This document shows, piece after piece, positions 8,362-17,262 of a stretch of DNA of 64,000 nucleotides. A model generated the notes under the pieces. It had not been told where the DNA came from, made no database searches, and saw nothing but the letters and a program-made list of their open reading frames with translations. The stretch is from Kribbella caucasensis (GTDB lineage Bacteria; Actinomycetota; Actinomycetes; Propionibacteriales; Kribbellaceae). How positions within the stretch are numbered: the first letter of the stretch is position 1; each line of letters begins with the position of its first letter. The position numbers and the translations under genes were made by a program. The DNA is taken from NCBI RefSeq assembly GCF_004361855.1, contig NZ_SNWQ01000002.1:124001-188000 (forward strand). Reading direction: 5' to 3'.

Positions 8362-8461
8362 GTACCGCTCGACATGAGGTAGTCGCCTGACCGGCAGCTC
8401 TTCACGCCTGGGATCCACCGATCGCAGGCGCCGTTGGCTACTACCTCATGTCGATCCGTAC
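8362..8461. repeat. Paired inverted repeat element, copy 1
   Basis: GTAC-N4-CGACATGAGGTAGT (8362-8383) and its exact inverse ACTACCTCATGTCG-N4-GTAC (8440-8461) bound a 56-bp interior. A second element with identical ends and unrelated interior lies at 48060-48160. The outer GTAC and the 14-bp core are conserved in all four ends, the 4-nt spacers are not. Confidence 0.75.
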
Positions 8462-8534
8462 GCCGGGCGCACCTGAAACCTGTGGGTGGACGTGCGCGGT
8501 GATGTGTCTTACTGACGGGAGGTGGGGGCGGGCC

Positions 8535-8540
8535 TAGGGT
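8535..8540 (+). promoter_or_regulatory. -10 element of a leaderless promoter
   Basis: TAGGGT ends 6 nt before the ATG at 8547; no ribosome-binding site is present. CTGACG at 8512-8517 is 17 bp upstream and may serve as -35. Confidence 0.6.
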
Positions 8541-8546
8541 AGGCGC

Positions 8547-9515
8547 ATGCTTGCTGCCTATGCCGCCAAGTTCGATGCTGACGACCCGGTTTCCGTGTTG
8601 GAGGTGGGGGAGCGGCCCGAGCCGGTGGTGCCGGACGGGTGGGTGACGGTCGACGTCAAGGCGTCGGCGTTGAACCATCACGATCTGTGGTCGCTGAAGG
8701 GGGTCGGGCTGGCGGAGCGGAGTCTGCCGATGATCCTCGGTTGTGACGCGGCCGGGATCGATGTGGATGGCAACGAGGTGGTCGTGCACGCGGTGATCTC
8801 GGACCCGGCCTGGAAGGGGGACGAGACGCTCGATCCGAAGCGGTCGCTGCTGAGCGAGCGGTATCAGGGGACGCTGGCCGAGAAGGTCGCCGTGCCCGCG
8901 CAGAACGTCGTACCGAAGCCGGCCGGGTTGAGCTTCGAGCAGGCCGCGTGCCTGCCGACCGCGTGGCTCACGGCGTACCGGATGTTGTTCACGCAGTCGG
9001 GGTTGAAGCCGGGCGACACCGTGCTGGTCCAAGGGGCCGGTGGTGGCGTGGCGACGTCGCTGATCACGTTGGCGCGGGCGGCCGGGATCCGGGTCTGGGC
9101 GACGAGCCGGGACGAGGCGAAGCGGGCGAAGGCGGTGGAGATCGGCGCGCACGAGGCGTTCGAGTCGGGCGCGCGGCTGCCGGAGCGGGTGGACGCGGTG
9201 ATGGAGACCGTGGGGCAGGCGACCTGGTCGCATTCGCTGAAGTCGTTGAAGCAGGGCGGCACCCTGGTGATCTCCGGGGCGACCAGCGGGCAGGCGCCGA
9301 AGTCGGCCGAGCTGAACCGGATCTTCTTCCTGCAGTTGCGGATCCAGGGGTCGACCATGGGGACCCGGCAGGAGCTGGCCGAGCTCGTCCGGTTCATGGC
9401 GAACGCCGGCATCGAGCCGCACATCGACTCCACCTTCCCGCTCGCCGAGGCGCGCACCGGCTTCGCGAAGATGAACGACGGCGACGTCTTCGGCAAGATC
9501 GTCTTCACGGTCTAG
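8547..9515 (+). CDS. Zinc-independent MDR (quinone oxidoreductase-like) dehydrogenase
   Basis: 322-aa NADPH-dependent oxidoreductase of the medium-chain dehydrogenase superfamily. N-terminal GroES-like domain with KASALNHHDLWSLKG (about 39-53); Rossmann motif VQGAGGGVATSLI at about 155-167; C-terminal KMNDGDVFGKIVFTV typical of quinone oxidoreductases. The catalytic zinc Cys/His set and the structural four-Cys lobe of alcohol dehydrogenases are missing. Substrate unknown. Leaderless start. The stop codon TAG is itself part of a TAGGCT -10-like box that may serve the next gene. Confidence 0.82.
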   Translation: MLAAYAAKFDADDPVSVLEVGERPEPVVPDGWVTVDVKASALNHHDLWSLKGVGLAERSLPMILGCDAAGIDVDGNEVVVHAVISDPAWKGDETLDPKRSLLSERYQGTLAEKVAVPAQNVVPKPAGLSFEQAACLPTAWLTAYRMLFTQSGLKPGDTVLVQGAGGGVATSLITLARAAGIRVWATSRDEAKRAKAVEIGAHEAFESGARLPERVDAVMETVGQATWSHSLKSLKQGGTLVISGATSGQAPKSAELNRIFFLQLRIQGSTMGTRQELAELVRFMANAGIEPHIDSTFPLAEARTGFAKMNDGDVFGKIVFTV

Positions 9516-9518
9516 GCT
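9513..9518 (+). promoter_or_regulatory. Possible -10 element overlapping the upstream stop codon
   Basis: TAGGCT begins with the stop codon of the MDR gene and sits about 36 nt before the acetyltransferase ATG. The leader contains GCGGGTTGCC twice (9532 and 9544). Confidence 0.35.
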
Positions 9519-9554
9519 GACGAGTTCGGAGCGGGTTGCCGGGGGCGGGTTGCC

Positions 9555-10088
9555 ATGAACGAAAGTGTCGAGATCCGGCGCGCCGAGGTGGCCGATGCCG
9601 AGGCCGGCGCGCTGTGCCATCTGACCTGCTGGCGGGAGGCGTACGCCGGGATCGTGGAGCCCGCCTTGCTCCTCGAGCGCACGAGCGACCTGGTACGCCG
9701 TACCGAGCGCTGGGCCGCCGCGCTCGCCGACGGAGTGGTTCGGTGGATCGCGGTCAACCCTGATCCGGCCGCTCCCGTGGAGGATCGCGTGATCGGCTTC
9801 TCGGCGCCCGGTCCGGCCCGGGACGAGGACTCGCCGGTCCAGCTCGAGCTCTACGCGATCTACGTTCGCCAGAGCTGGTGGGGGACCGGCCTCGGCGCCC
9901 GGCTGCTGGATGTTGCCATCGGCACCCAACCGGCCTGCCTCTGGGTGCTGGAGGCGAACGGGCGGGCGCGGGCCTTCTACCGCCGGCATGGCTTCGTCGA
10001 GGACGGCAGCCGGGTCGACGAGCCCTTCTTCGACGTGCCCGAGATCCGGATGATTCGCCCGCATGGAGTGTCAGCGGCACCGTTGTGA
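9555..10088 (+). CDS. GNAT family N-acetyltransferase
   Basis: 177-aa acyl-CoA-dependent acetyltransferase. The GNAT fold is shown by the N-terminal VEIRRAEVADAEA, the acetyl-CoA pyrophosphate loop around SWWGTGLGARLLD (about 115-127) and the C-terminal VLEANGRARAFYRRHGFVEDG with the conserved Tyr. Closest in style to RimI/ribosomal or small-molecule acetyltransferases; substrate unknown. ATG start chosen; no clear Shine-Dalgarno. Confidence 0.82.
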   Translation: MNESVEIRRAEVADAEAGALCHLTCWREAYAGIVEPALLLERTSDLVRRTERWAAALADGVVRWIAVNPDPAAPVEDRVIGFSAPGPARDEDSPVQLELYAIYVRQSWWGTGLGARLLDVAIGTQPACLWVLEANGRARAFYRRHGFVEDGSRVDEPFFDVPEIRMIRPHGVSAAPL

Positions 10089-10105
10089 CAGGCGGCGCGC
10101 GGGAC

Positions 10106-10206
10106 GTTTCATGCTTGAAACATTGCCGTCTCGGCGGGGCAACGCTTCTGGCTCAGGCTGTGCTTACCGCGGGAAACCCCCGCGGATTCGATCCGCCCGA
10201 TCGAAT
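10106..10206. promoter_or_regulatory. Three inverted repeats upstream of the WhiB-like gene
   Basis: GTTTCA-N4-TGAAAC (10106-10121), CCGCGGG-N-CCCGCGG (about 10168-10184) and ATTCGAT-N7-ATCGAAT (10186-10206) are packed into 100 bp ending 18 nt before the ATG at 10225. At least the first and third look like protein-binding palindromes rather than terminators. Confidence 0.4.
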
Positions 10207-10224
10207 GAGGGAGCAGGAGTGCCC

Positions 10225-10527
10225 ATGAGGCCGACCTTGACGGTGATCGCCGACCCCGCCGACCGCTGGATGACGAAGGCCGCGTGCGTCGGCCAGGCCC
10301 CGGCGTACGACGAGACCGCAAGCCAGTGGGAGCAGCGTAAGGCGCAGGCGGTCTGCCTGACGGCGTGCCCGGTACTCGAGGAGTGCCGGGAATGGGCCCG
10401 CCGGACCAAGTTCACCGGGACCGCGGCCGGGGAGAAGTTCCTGTACGGCCGCCGTCGCGGGCGCCCCGGCCCGGCCGAGCGTCGCCGTACCGCGGTCGTC
10501 GGCGAGGAGCAGCAGCAGGCCAGCTGA
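10225..10527 (+). CDS. WhiB-like protein with a variant cysteine pattern
   Basis: 100-aa Wbl-family protein. Cys residues at 21, 44, 48 and 54 give C-x22-C-x3-C-x5-C instead of the usual C-x2-C in the centre. The GVWGG turn is replaced by FTGTAAGEKF (63-72), and a very basic patch YGRRRGRPGPAERRR follows, probably contacting DNA. A cluster is likely but its geometry must differ from canonical Wbl proteins. ATG preceded by GGGAGCAGGAG. No neighbouring target gene is obvious. Confidence 0.72.
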   Translation: MRPTLTVIADPADRWMTKAACVGQAPAYDETASQWEQRKAQAVCLTACPVLEECREWARRTKFTGTAAGEKFLYGRRRGRPGPAERRRTAVVGEEQQQAS

Positions 10528-10534
10528 CAAAGAC

Positions 10535-10576
10535 AGGCCTGCGGTTCGACTGACTGCCCAGTCGAACCGCAGGCCT
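10535..10576. terminator. Bidirectional terminator
   Basis: Perfect 18-bp stem AGGCCTGCGGTTCGACTG (10535-10552) with complement 10559-10576 and a 6-nt loop, between the convergent WhiB-like and antiporter genes. Confidence 0.85.
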
Positions 10577-10618
10577 TTGCCGTTCCAGCGGCCTGTTCCG
10601 GCGGCGTGTTCCGCGGGA

Positions 10619-11869
10619 TCAGACCCCGACGAGCTCGTCCGCACGCTCCTCGACCTGCACCGACTGCCCCGACTTCTGCTTGTTCCGGCGGAACGGCTCG
10701 GCCAGTGTCGGCAGGATCTCCCGGCGGTGGTGGACGAAAGCGACCGCCGCGAGTACGGCGTAGATCCCGCAGAGGATGTACCGCCCCGTCTGCCCCGGTA
10801 CGGCGAACTGCGCGGCGAAGAGACCCAATAGCGTCCAGGCGGCCCAACGCGGGAACCGGAGACTGAGCAGCACCGCGATCCCCAGCAGCGTCTGCGTCGC
10901 GGTGAGCATGAACTCCTCGACCTGCCGGCCATCCAGGTGCAACGCGGCCGAGCCGCCGCCGATGCCGTACGCGATCGGGAGGCTGCCGATCAGCAGCGTC
11001 CACTGGTTCACCTTGGCGGAGATCAGCAGAGCGAGCGCGGCCGCACCCTTGCCGCGCCACGCGAACAACAGCGCCACTATGAACTCCGGCGCCTCCGAGG
11101 CGAGCGGCGCCAGCCACTGTACGAGCAGGAACTGGTCGATCCCCAGCGCGTGCCCGCCTTCGACCAGCGAGTCCGCGAACGGTTCGGCCGATGCGACGAT
11201 CACCGCGGCCGACACCATGAACATCGAGATCACCGCGAACCGCCGCTGCGCCGTCGAGAGCGCCCCGATCCGCGCGGCCGGGCCGATCAGGTCGGGCTCC
11301 TTGTCGTGGTCCGACGCGGCCGCGCGCCACAGGTAGTACCCGAAGAAGGCGAGCAGCGCGATCCCGAGGAGCAGGTGGATCTGCCCGGTCACCGGGATGA
11401 CGAACGCGACCACGGACGCGATCGCGAGGAATCCGAGTTCGCGCCGATAACCCGACTCGAGCACCAGTTCCTTGACCGATCGGCCGCTGCGCCGACTGGC
11501 GACGTACAGGCTGATCAGGACGACACTGGACCAGCCGAGGCCGAGCAGTAGCCGGTTCGAGCCGGTCATGTTGGCGGCGGCGAACTGCACGTACTCCGGT
11601 TGGCTGCCGGCCGTGTGTGCGAAGTACAGGTCGACCGCGTACTCCGGGAGGACGGCGATCACCGCCAGCAAGGCGATCGCGAGTCCGCCGGAGATGTCGA
11701 CCTCCGCGGCCTCGGCGGCCCACGCGAGGACGAACGACGCGGCGACGACAGCGACGCCGAAGAGAACGATCGCCAGCGGAGCGGCCGGGTGGGTGCCGGT
11801 CAGCCGGAGAGCGATCGCGGGGATCGCCAGTGCGAGGAGGAGCAGCACGGGGCGGAGAGCTCTTGGCAT
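10619..11869 (-). CDS. CaCA-family cation antiporter (Na+/Ca2+ exchanger-like)
   Basis: 416-aa membrane protein with about ten or eleven hydrophobic segments. The two alpha repeats of the calcium/cation antiporter superfamily are visible: GGLAIALLAVIAVLPEYAVD (about 61-80) and PLASEAPEFIVALLF (about 253-267), each with the conserved acidic residue in a Pro-Glu context. It would exchange a divalent cation for H+ or Na+ across the cytoplasmic membrane. ATG with GGAGG upstream. It is divergent from an SmtB-like ArsR regulator, and the palindrome between them ends 26 nt from this start, so repression by that regulator is likely. The transported ion may therefore be Zn, Co or another heavy divalent cation rather than Ca. 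Confidence 0.82.
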   Translation of the reverse strand: MPRALRPVLLLLALAIPAIALRLTGTHPAAPLAIVLFGVAVVAASFVLAWAAEAAEVDISGGLAIALLAVIAVLPEYAVDLYFAHTAGSQPEYVQFAAANMTGSNRLLLGLGWSSVVLISLYVASRRSGRSVKELVLESGYRRELGFLAIASVVAFVIPVTGQIHLLLGIALLAFFGYYLWRAAASDHDKEPDLIGPAARIGALSTAQRRFAVISMFMVSAAVIVASAEPFADSLVEGGHALGIDQFLLVQWLAPLASEAPEFIVALLFAWRGKGAAALALLISAKVNQWTLLIGSLPIAYGIGGGSAALHLDGRQVEEFMLTATQTLLGIAVLLSLRFPRWAAWTLLGLFAAQFAVPGQTGRYILCGIYAVLAAVAFVHHRREILPTLAEPFRRNKQKSGQSVQVEERADELVGV

Positions 11870-11894
11870 GCCTCCAGCCTGCCATCGTTTTGAT

Positions 11895-11914
11895 ACTTTC
11901 GCAATTGCGAAAGT
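11895..11914. promoter_or_regulatory. Perfect 20-bp palindrome: ArsR/SmtB operator
   Basis: ACTTTCGCAATTGCGAAAGT is fully self-complementary and lies between the divergent antiporter (start 11869) and regulator (start 11984). Position and size fit an ArsR-family dimer site covering the antiporter promoter. Confidence 0.75.
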
Positions 11915-11983
11915 GTGCGAGCGTGGTCACCACCGGCCTGCCGTGTTCCGGGGACCTGCTCCAGCGGTCACAATGACTCCGCG

Positions 11984-12340
11984 ATGACGACACCGAACCC
12001 CGAACCGACGAAGGCTCAGCTGGATTCCGCCGCCGGCACCTTCGCGATGCTGTCCGCGCCGGTGCGGCTGCATCTGGTCTCCCTGGCGGCGCAGGGCGAG
12101 TACGACGTGGGCACGCTGGCCGAACGCGTCGGCGTGAGCATCGCGACGGCGAGCCAGCACCTGGGCAAACTCCGTCTGGCCGGCATCATCACGGCCCGCC
12201 GGGAGGGCCGCCGCCACATCTACACCGTCGACGACCCGCACGTACTGAACCTGGTCGACCAGATCTTCGAACACATCGCCCCGGACGGCTCCCTCGCGCC
12301 CGACCCGCCCCGCCGGACCAGGCCACCGCACACCGACTAG
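11984..12340 (+). CDS. ArsR/SmtB-family metalloregulator
   Basis: 118-aa winged-helix repressor. The recognition helix lies in VGVSIATASQHLGKLRLAGI (about 49-68) and the wing in ARREGRRHIYTV. It has no cysteine, so it is not an alpha3-type (ArsR/CadC) sensor. The C-terminal helix has D84-x-H86-x10-H97, matching three of the four ligands of alpha5 sensors such as CzrA (D84, H86, H97, H100) and SmtB; the fourth position is Pro100, with Asp101 as a possible substitute. It therefore probably senses Zn, Co or Ni and derepresses the divergent antiporter. Its TAG stop shares a CTAG with the stop of the converging pseudogene. Confidence 0.82.
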   Translation: MTTPNPEPTKAQLDSAAGTFAMLSAPVRLHLVSLAAQGEYDVGTLAERVGVSIATASQHLGKLRLAGIITARREGRRHIYTVDDPHVLNLVDQIFEHIAPDGSLAPDPPRRTRPPHTD

Positions 12341-12850
12341 AGGATGTGCCGCAGGTACCGGTCAGGTGCGTCCAGGTAGGCCCGCCAGTTCCGCACGAGT
12401 TCGAGCTCGGACCAGGTGGTAGGCCGGATGCCCCAGTCGCCGATCTCCAGGATCGTCGCACCAGGCAGAGCGGCGATGACGGGGGAGTGGGTTGCGCACA
12501 GCACTTGTGAGCCCGTCGCGGCCAGCGCGGAGGAAGAACCCGGCCCGGCCTGCGCCGACCCCTCGGGTCAGCCGGATGTCGTCGGACAGGGCGGACTCCG
12601 TGGATCGGGTGGTGAGGCGGGCACCCGTCGAGCCGCCTTCGGGGGAGAGACCGAAGGCGATCGCGATCGCTTCGACCAGAGTGGACTTGCCGGTGCCGTT
12701 CTCGCCGACGAGGAAGGTGACGCCGGGAGCGAGGTCGAGCCCGTCGGTCAGCAGCTGTGCGACCGCTGGGATGGTGTGCGGCCAGTGGTTGGACACACGA
12801 ATGCCCTCCGCGGCGGCGACTCGGCGTACCGGGTGGTCGGCGAAGGGCAT
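12337..12850 (-). pseudogene. AAA/ABC-type ATPase, internally deleted and frameshifted
   Basis: The N-terminal part is well preserved: HTIPAVAQLLTDGLDLAPGV, Walker A VGENGTGKST (about 48-57) and AIAFGLSPEGGSTGAR. After GAGRAGFFLRA the reading frame changes and the C-terminal part, QVLCATHSPVIAALPGATIL (H-loop region) to RNWRAYLDAPDRYLRHIL, continues in another frame to the TAG at 12337-12339. The Q-loop, signature and Walker B region of the intact family (about 70 codons) is missing. The in-frame reading stops at 12362 and gives 162 residues with a nonsense tail. The break is at about 12530. Probably dead. Confidence 0.8.
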
Positions 12851-12876
12851 TCGGTCAGACTAGATCAGCCGGTGGA

Positions 12877-13053
12877 TCAGTCGTCCTCGTCGTCGAGGCG
12901 GGCCAGCCAGGTGGCGAAGCGTTCGATCGGGGTTTCGAACTCGGGGTTCAGGTCGACGAACTCGCGCAGCCGCTCGGCGACCCAGGCCAGCGTGACGTCT
13001 TCCTCGCCACGCCGGCCCTCGAGCTCCTCGATCCCTCGGTCGGTGAAGTACAC
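12877..13053 (-). CDS. Small conserved protein downstream of kgd (DUF6104-like)
   Basis: 58-aa acidic protein beginning MYFTDRGIEELEGRRGEED and ending ATWLARLDDEDD. Such small proteins are conserved next to kgd in actinobacteria; the DUF6104 name is from memory. GTG start one base after the kgd stop (TGA-C-GTG), so it is co-transcribed and probably translationally coupled. Two amphipathic helices are predicted by eye (about 5-30 and 38-55). Function unknown. Confidence 0.78.
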   Translation of the reverse strand: MYFTDRGIEELEGRRGEEDVTLAWVAERLREFVDLNPEFETPIERFATWLARLDDEDD

Positions 13054-13054
13054 G

Positions 13055-16000
13055 TCAGCTGAAGGCCTGCTTCATCAGCGTGGCCTGCTCCGCGACGTGC
13101 ACGCCGTGCGAGCCGACCGACGGCGCGGACATGGCCGGCCGGGAGACCCGGTAGAACGGCAGCCCACCCAGGTGCTCGGTCAGGTTCAGCGCCATGAACG
13201 GCCACGGGCCCTGGTTCGCCGGCTCGTCCTGCACCCAGCGGACCTCTTGCAGGTTCGGGTACTTCGCCAGCTCCGCCTTGATCTCCTCGGACGCCAGCGG
13301 ATAGAGCTGCTCGACCCGGACGATCGCCGTGCTGATCTTGTCCGGTTCCGCCTTCTTCCGCTCGGCCAGCAGGTCGTACACGACCCGGCCCGAGGCCAGG
13401 ATCACCCGGTCGACCGCACCGGTGTTCGCCTCCGCCTCGGGGTCGTTGAGCACCGGCCGGAAGGTGCCGCGGGTGAGCTCTTCCGGCTGCGACACCGCCT
13501 CCTTCCGCCGGAGCAGCTGCTTCGGCGTGAAGACGATCATCGGGTTGTGCTCCTCCTGCAGCGTGTGCCGGCGGAGCAGGTGGAAGTACGACGCCGGTGT
13601 GGACGGCTGCGCGACCGTCAGCGCGTTCTCCGCGCACAGCTGCATGAACCGCTCGATCCGGGCCGACGAGTGGTCCGGGCCCTGGCCCTCGTACCCGTGC
13701 GGCAGCAGCAGTACGACGCCGGACTTCTGGCCCCACTTCGCCTCACCGGACGAGATGTACTCGTCGATGATCGACTGGGCGCCGTTCACGAAGTCGCCGA
13801 ACTGCGCCTCCCACAGCACCAGCGCGTCCGGCCGGGCGACGGAGTACCCGTACTCGAAGCCGAGGGCGGCGTACTCGCTCAGCAGTGAGTCGTAGACGTA
13901 GAAGCTCGCCTGGTTCTCGTCCAGGTGCTGCAGCGGTACGTGGTCCTGACCGGTGACCCGGTCGACGACCGCGGCGAACCGCTGCACGAACGTCCCGCGG
14001 CGGCTGTCCTGTCCGGCCAGCCGGACCGGGCGGCCGGCCACCAGCAGCGACCCGAACGCCGTGATCTCGGCGCTGGCCCAGTCGATCGGGCCCTGGGTGA
14101 TCGCCGCGGCTCGGCGCTGCATCTGCGGCAGCACCTTCGGGTGCGCGGTGAAGCCCTCCGGCAGCGTGGTGTACGCGTCGGCGATCTTCTTCAGGATCTC
14201 CGGCGTCGTGGCCGTCGCGTCCGGGCCCTCCGGCTTGTCCGGGTAGACCGGGACGGTCACGTACGGCGCCGGGGTGTCCGGCTGGCTCTTCGCATCGCGG
14301 ACCTCGGTGAAAACCCGCTCCAGCCGCTGCTGGAAGTCCCGCATCGCCTGCTCGGCCTCGTCCACCGTGATGTCGCCACGGCCGATCAGGGCCTCGGTGT
14401 AGAGCTTGCGGACGGACCGCTTCTGCTCGATCAGGTCGTACATCAGCGGCTGGGTGAAGCTCGGGTCGTCGCCCTCGTTGTGACCGCGGCGGCGGTAGCA
14501 GACCAGGTCGATCACGACGTCCTTGTTGAACGCCTGGCGGTACTCGAAGGCCAGGTCGGCGACCCGGACGCAGGCCTCGGGGTCGTCGCCGTTCACGTGG
14601 AAGATCGGCGCCTGCACCATCCGGGCCACGTCGGTGCAGTACATCGACGACCGCGACGCCGCCGGCGAGGTGGTGAAGCCGACCTGGTTGTTCACGATCA
14701 CGTGGATTGTGCCACCGGTGCGGTAGCCGCGCAGCTGGGACAGGTTCAGCGTCTCGGCCACCACGCCCTGGCCGGCGAAGGCCGCGTCACCGTGCACCAG
14801 GACCGGCAGCACCGGGAACGCGGCGCCCAGGTCGAGGAGGTCCTGCTTGGCCCGGGCGATGCCTTCCAGTACCGGGTCGACGGTCTCCAGGTGGGACGGG
14901 TTCGCCGCCACCGACACCTTGATCCGGTCGCCGAACTCGGAGACGAACTCGCCCTCCGCGCCCAGGTGGTACTTCACGTCACCGGAGCCCTGCACCGTCC
15001 GCGGGTCGATGTTGCCGTCGAACTCGCGGAAGATCTGCCCGTACGACTTGCCGACGATGTTGGCCAGCACGTTCAGCCGGCCGCGGTGCGCCATCCCGAT
15101 GACGACCTCGTCCAGGCCGGCGCCGGCCGCCTCCTCGCAGATCTCGTCGAGCAGCGGGATGGTGGTCTCGCCACCCTCCAGCGAGAACCGCTTCTGGCCG
15201 ACGTACTTGGTCTGCAGGAAGGTCTCGAACGCCTCGGCCTCGTTCAGCTTGGCCAGGATCCGCAACTGCTCCTCGCGCGGCGGCTTGGTGTGCGGCCGCT
15301 CGACCCGCTCCTGCAGCCACTTGCGCTGCTCGGGGTCCTGGATGTGCATGTACTCGATACCTGTGGTCCGGCAGTACGAGTCGCGCAGGATGCCGAGGAT
15401 CTCGCGCAGCTTCATGAACCGCCGGTCGGTCGCTGCGCCGAACGACCCGGTGGCGAACTCGCGGTCCAGGTCCCACAGGGTCAGCCCGTGGGTGGCGACG
15501 TCCAGGTCCGGGTGGCTGCGCTGCTTGTACTCCAGCGGGTCGGTGTCGGCCATGATGTGGCCGCGCACCCGGTACGCGTGGATCAGCTCCAGGATCCGGG
15601 CCTGCTTGCTGATGTCCTCCTCGTGGCTGTGCGGGAGGTCGGCGGCCCAGCGGATCGGCTCGTACGGGATCCGCAGGGACTGGAAGATCTCGTCGTAGAA
15701 ACCGTCCTCGCCGAGCAGCAGCTTGTGCAGCCGACGCAGGAACTCACCCGACTGGGCGCCCTGGATGATCCGGTGGTCGTACGTCGAGGTCAGCGTCATC
15801 ACCTTGCTGACCGCGAGCTTGGCCATCGTCTCGTCGGCCGCGCCCTGGTACTCCGGCGGGTACTCCATCGCGCCGACGCCGACGATACAGCCCTGGCCGG
15901 CCATCAGCCGCGGCACCGAGTGCTGGGTGCCGATCGTGCCGGGGTTGGTCAGGCTGATCGTGGTGCCCTGGAAGTCGGGCAGCGCGAGCTTGTTGTCCCG

Positions 16001-16846
16001 GGCCCGCCGGACGATGTCCTCGTAGGCCATCCAGAACTCGGCGAAGTTCATCTCCTCGGCGGCCTTGATCGACGGCACCAGCAGCTGCCGGGTGCCGTCC
16101 GGCTTCTGCATGTCGATGGCCAGGCCGAGGTTGATGTGCTGCGGCTGGACCAGGGTCGGCTTGCCGTCGGTCTCGTCGTACGAGCCGTTCATCTCCGGCA
16201 GCGTCTTCAGCGCCCGGACCAGCGCCCAGCCGATCAGGTGGGTGAAGGAGATCTTGCCGCCGCGGGCCCGCTTGAGGTGGTTGTTGATGACGATCCGGTT
16301 GTCGATCAGCAACTTGACCGGCACCTGCCGGACGCTCGTCGCCGTCGGCACCTGGAGGCTGGCCTCCATGTTCTGCGCCGTCCGCGCGGGCGCGCCGCGC
16401 AGGATCACCCGCTCGGCGTCCGCGCTGGTCGCGGGAGCCGGCTTGGGCTTGGCCGTGGGCGGCTGGTTCACCGTTCCTCCGGTCGAGGCAGGAGCAGGCC
16501 GGGCAGGCGCGGCTGTGGCAGCGGCAGGTGTCGCGGGCGCCGGTGCGGCAGGCGCCGGTGCGGCTGCGGCTGCGGCCGGAGCCGAGGTGGCAGCGCCGCG
16601 GACAGGGGCCTCGGGGGTCTTGTTGTCGGACACCGCATCGGGTCGGGGAGCGTCGGCCGGACCGGTCGTCACCGGCGTCGCGTCACCCGGGCTGTTCCCC
16701 TTCGACTTCTTCCCCTCGAAGTAGACCGACCAGGCCGGATCCACCGACTTGGGGTCCTGAAGGTACTTCTCGTACATCTCGTCGACCAGCCATTCGTTCG
16801 CGCCGAAGGCTGCAAGGGGATTCGTGTCTGATGGCTCGGTGGCCAC
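13055..16846 (-). CDS. kgd: Multifunctional 2-oxoglutarate decarboxylase/dehydrogenase
   Basis: 1263-aa fused E1/E2-type enzyme of the actinobacterial TCA cycle (KGD/OdhA). It uses thiamine diphosphate to decarboxylate 2-oxoglutarate and, with E2/E3, forms succinyl-CoA. N-terminal helix [19 protein letters not shown] (14-32), an Ala/Pro-rich linker (about 45-140), an E2-like succinyltransferase domain (about 145-370, motif TYDHRIIQG), then the E1 part with [13 protein letters not shown], the ThDP motif [13 protein letters not shown] and the [10 protein letters not shown] segment, ending at [17 protein letters not shown]. No lipoyl domain. GTG start. The linker is shorter and simpler than in most homologues only by eye. 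Upstream motif shared with malic enzyme. In relatives it is inhibited by GarA/OdhI, which bind the E1 part. Confidence 0.95.
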   Translation of the reverse strand: MATEPSDTNPLAAFGANEWLVDEMYEKYLQDPKSVDPAWSVYFEGKKSKGNSPGDATPVTTGPADAPRPDAVSDNKTPEAPVRGAATSAPAAAAAAPAPAAPAPATPAAATAAPARPAPASTGGTVNQPPTAKPKPAPATSADAERVILRGAPARTAQNMEASLQVPTATSVRQVPVKLLIDNRIVINNHLKRARGGKISFTHLIGWALVRALKTLPEMNGSYDETDGKPTLVQPQHINLGLAIDMQKPDGTRQLLVPSIKAAEEMNFAEFWMAYEDIVRRARDNKLALPDFQGTTISLTNPGTIGTQHSVPRLMAGQGCIVGVGAMEYPPEYQGAADETMAKLAVSKVMTLTSTYDHRIIQGAQSGEFLRRLHKLLLGEDGFYDEIFQSLRIPYEPIRWAADLPHSHEEDISKQARILELIHAYRVRGHIMADTDPLEYKQRSHPDLDVATHGLTLWDLDREFATGSFGAATDRRFMKLREILGILRDSYCRTTGIEYMHIQDPEQRKWLQERVERPHTKPPREEQLRILAKLNEAEAFETFLQTKYVGQKRFSLEGGETTIPLLDEICEEAAGAGLDEVVIGMAHRGRLNVLANIVGKSYGQIFREFDGNIDPRTVQGSGDVKYHLGAEGEFVSEFGDRIKVSVAANPSHLETVDPVLEGIARAKQDLLDLGAAFPVLPVLVHGDAAFAGQGVVAETLNLSQLRGYRTGGTIHVIVNNQVGFTTSPAASRSSMYCTDVARMVQAPIFHVNGDDPEACVRVADLAFEYRQAFNKDVVIDLVCYRRRGHNEGDDPSFTQPLMYDLIEQKRSVRKLYTEALIGRGDITVDEAEQAMRDFQQRLERVFTEVRDAKSQPDTPAPYVTVPVYPDKPEGPDATATTPEILKKIADAYTTLPEGFTAHPKVLPQMQRRAAAITQGPIDWASAEITAFGSLLVAGRPVRLAGQDSRRGTFVQRFAAVVDRVTGQDHVPLQHLDENQASFYVYDSLLSEYAALGFEYGYSVARPDALVLWEAQFGDFVNGAQSIIDEYISSGEAKWGQKSGVVLLLPHGYEGQGPDHSSARIERFMQLCAENALTVAQPSTPASYFHLLRRHTLQEEHNPMIVFTPKQLLRRKEAVSQPEELTRGTFRPVLNDPEAEANTGAVDRVILASGRVVYDLLAERKKAEPDKISTAIVRVEQLYPLASEEIKAELAKYPNLQEVRWVQDEPANQGPWPFMALNLTEHLGGLPFYRVSRPAMSAPSVGSHGVHVAEQATLMKQAFS

Positions 16847-17262
16847 TTGGCAGTTCGCCTCTTCCGATGTGCGGGTCTGATACCACTGGTTATGACTGCT
16901 GAAGTTATGGGGTGCGTCCCGAGGGCAAGGTTAATAGGACGGGCAACACATCTACAGCCCGGGATCACCGGACCAGTGTGTCGAGTGGTTGCGTCGTCCC
17001 GGGATCCCCGGCCGGCTGCTGAAACACCCGGCTGCGAGGTGTTCCAGCATCGTCGCCGGCTGTTCTTTCGCCGTTCGCCGCGTTGGGAGCAGGCAACGCA
17101 TCGAGACCCGTTGCATTCGTGGGATTTTGCGCTGCTCGCGGGGTGGCCGGCGGCATCCGGTACGCCTGGCTGCCCACTGTATGCAACTGCGCGGTCTCCA
17201 GCCGTAATGCTCAGTCGTCAACAAAAATGTGGTGAAGCTCACTCACTGGATCAGTCCAGTTC
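16847..17262. other. kgd upstream region
   Basis: 416 bp without a gene between divergent kgd and the end of the DUF3052 gene. It contains a short inverted ACCA-C-TGGT at about 16882, an AT-rich spot (ttaatagg, 16931) that may be part of the kgd promoter on the minus strand, and the shared motif at 16972-17003. The rest (17040-17240) shows nothing I can name. Confidence 0.5.
16972..17003. promoter_or_regulatory. Motif shared with the malic enzyme upstream region
   Basis: ACCAGTGTGT-cga-GTGGTT plus a following CGTC..CGGG block, about 125 bp upstream of the kgd start. See the partner at 6631. Read toward kgd the core is CACTGGTCCGGTG. Confidence 0.35.

Noticed and set aside
13925..16831. Long open frame (968 codons) on the plus strand opposite kgd
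   Set aside because: It is the GC-rich antisense shadow of kgd, without recognisable domains; the minus-strand frame encodes a clear known enzyme.
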